A stretch of 40,342 nucleotides of DNA from Microbacterium bovistercoris (GTDB lineage Bacteria; Actinomycetota; Actinomycetes; Actinomycetales; Microbacteriaceae), in NCBI RefSeq assembly GCF_003387575.1, contig NZ_QUAB01000024.1, forward strand, positions 35,765 through 76,106. Reading direction: 5' to 3'. Under the pieces are notes generated by a model. It made no database searches. It was not told where the DNA came from and saw nothing but the letters and a program-made list of their open reading frames with translations. This document shows, one piece after another, positions 39,596 to 40,342 of this stretch; position 1 is the first letter of the stretch; every line of letters begins with the position of its first letter. Position numbers and translations under genes: made by a program.

Positions 39596-40342
39596 ATGGC
39601 GCTGGTGATCGGAGTCGACTCGTCGACGCAGTCGTGCAAGGTCGTCGTGCGGGACAGCGCGACAGGCGCGGTGGTGCGCACCGGGCGCGTATCGCACCCC
39701 GAAGGCACCGAGGTCGACCCCGAAGCCTGGTGGGATGCACTGCAGCGCGCGCTCGCCGAGGCGGGCGGGCTGGACGGCGTCTCCGCCGTCTCGATCGCCG
39801 GGCAGCAGCACGGGATGGTGGCGCTCGACGCCCGGGGCCGCGTGATCCGCCCCGCCCTGCTCTGGAACGACACCAGGTCGGCAGGCGCGGCCGCCGACCT
39901 GGTCGCCGAGCTCGGCGCGGGGCGGTTCAGCACCCGCACCGGCGTCGTGCCGGTCGCGTCCTTCACCGTCACGAAGCTGCGCTGGCTGGCCGACGTCGAG
40001 CCCGAGAACGCCGCCCGCGTCGCCGCCGTCGCGCTGCCCCACGACTGGCTCACCTGGCGACTGCGCGGCTTCGGCCCCGTGCAGGCAGGAGGGAATCCGC
40101 AGCTCGAAGAGCTGGTCACGGACCGTTCGGATGCCAGCGGCACCGGCTACTGGGGAGCGGACGGCTACGACCGCGACATCCTCTCGCTCGCCCTGCGCAG
40201 GGATGCGAGTGGCATCGTGCTGCCGCGCGTGCTCGGCCCGGCCGAGACGGTCGCCGGGCCGGGTGCGGCGACTGCCGCCCAGCCGGGTGCGGGCGCCGGC
40301 GTCGCCGGCATCCGCTTCGCCGCCGGCGCCGGCGACAACGCC
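39596..40342 (+). CDS. xylB: Xylulokinase, N-terminal part (cut by window end)
   Basis: 249 codons are visible with no stop. The start is ATG 39596 with GAGAGG nine bases upstream; the in-frame ATG at 39587 abuts that site. FGGY-kinase motifs: [13 protein letters not shown] (phosphate loop), [13 protein letters not shown] (xylulokinase-type substrate loop), LLWNDTRS and [10 protein letters not shown]. Phosphorylates D-xylulose from XylA to xylulose 5-phosphate. Confidence 0.95.
   Translation, partial: MALVIGVDSSTQSCKVVVRDSATGAVVRTGRVSHPEGTEVDPEAWWDALQRALAEAGGLDGVSAVSIAGQQHGMVALDARGRVIRPALLWNDTRSAGAAADLVAELGAGRFSTRTGVVPVASFTVTKLRWLADVEPENAARVAAVALPHDWLTWRLRGFGPVQAGGNPQLEELVTDRSDASGTGYWGADGYDRDILSLALRRDASGIVLPRVLGPAETVAGPGAATAAQPGAGAGVAGIRFAAGAGDNA

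Noticed and set aside
38218..40143. A 641-codon minus-strand frame over xylA/xylB
   Set aside because: XylA with all catalytic residues occupies the opposite strand; the mirror frame has no recognisable domain.

Overview
The window is high-GC DNA with dense operons, 4-base ATGA/GTGA gene overlaps, several likely leaderless genes, LacI and ROK sugar regulators, ABC sugar importers without their own ATPase, and F420-type oxidoreductase and MCC/MaoC/CitE clusters. This points to an actinobacterium, most likely Microbacteriaceae and close to Microbacterium. The genus is inferred from style and protein flavour; no search was run. No rRNA, tRNA, CRISPR array, phage gene or transposase was seen, and no gene-free stretch exceeds 300 bases.

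Layout. (1) 1-2446 (-): a large secreted GH43 enzyme with CBM6-like region, cut by the window start. It diverges from an SDR epimerase (2657-3520) across a 210-bp region with three palindromic operator-like sites. (2) 3557-9423 (+): LacI regulator, Tat lipoprotein binding protein, two permeases and a GH51 arabinofuranosidase. (3) 9558-10547 (-): an LLM-type flavin oxidoreductase, probably unrelated to the sugar genes. (4) 20332-10674 (-): LacI regulator, then an arabinan/arabinofuranoside operon of binding protein, two permeases, YesL/DUF624 protein, GH51, GH43 endo-arabinanase lipoprotein and GH127 beta-L-arabinofuranosidase. (5) 20393-22451 (-): (methyl)citrate synthase and a thioesterase-fold protein. 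(6) 22544-28771 (+): a leucine/isovalerate operon of MCC beta, MCC alpha, acyl-CoA dehydrogenase, MaoC hydratase and CitE-like lyase. (7) 37023-28937 (-): binding protein, two permeases, GH3 glycosidase, ROK regulator and alditol oxidase. (8) 37174-40342 (+): LacI regulator, xylose isomerase and xylulokinase (cut by the window end).

How the genes work together. Secreted or surface GH43 enzymes cut arabinan/arabinoxylan. Three importers bring in oligosaccharides. Cytosolic GH51, GH127 and GH3 release L-arabinose and D-xylose, and XylA/XylB feed xylose to the pentose phosphate pathway. Each importer operon has an adjacent LacI gene and distinct palindromes near its promoter; the best is a perfect 32-bp inverted repeat directly downstream of a TTGACA/CAGAAT promoter (19219-19280).

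The most unusual observation is in the MCC alpha subunit. Dispersed intergenic repeat sequences appear to have entered this gene twice in frame. One event replaced the start with an 81-residue extension that includes nine Val-Pro-Pro units encoded by an exact 9-bp tandem repeat. The other placed a hairpin repeat, otherwise seen as two tandem copies at 28785-28924, inside the domain before the biotin carrier.
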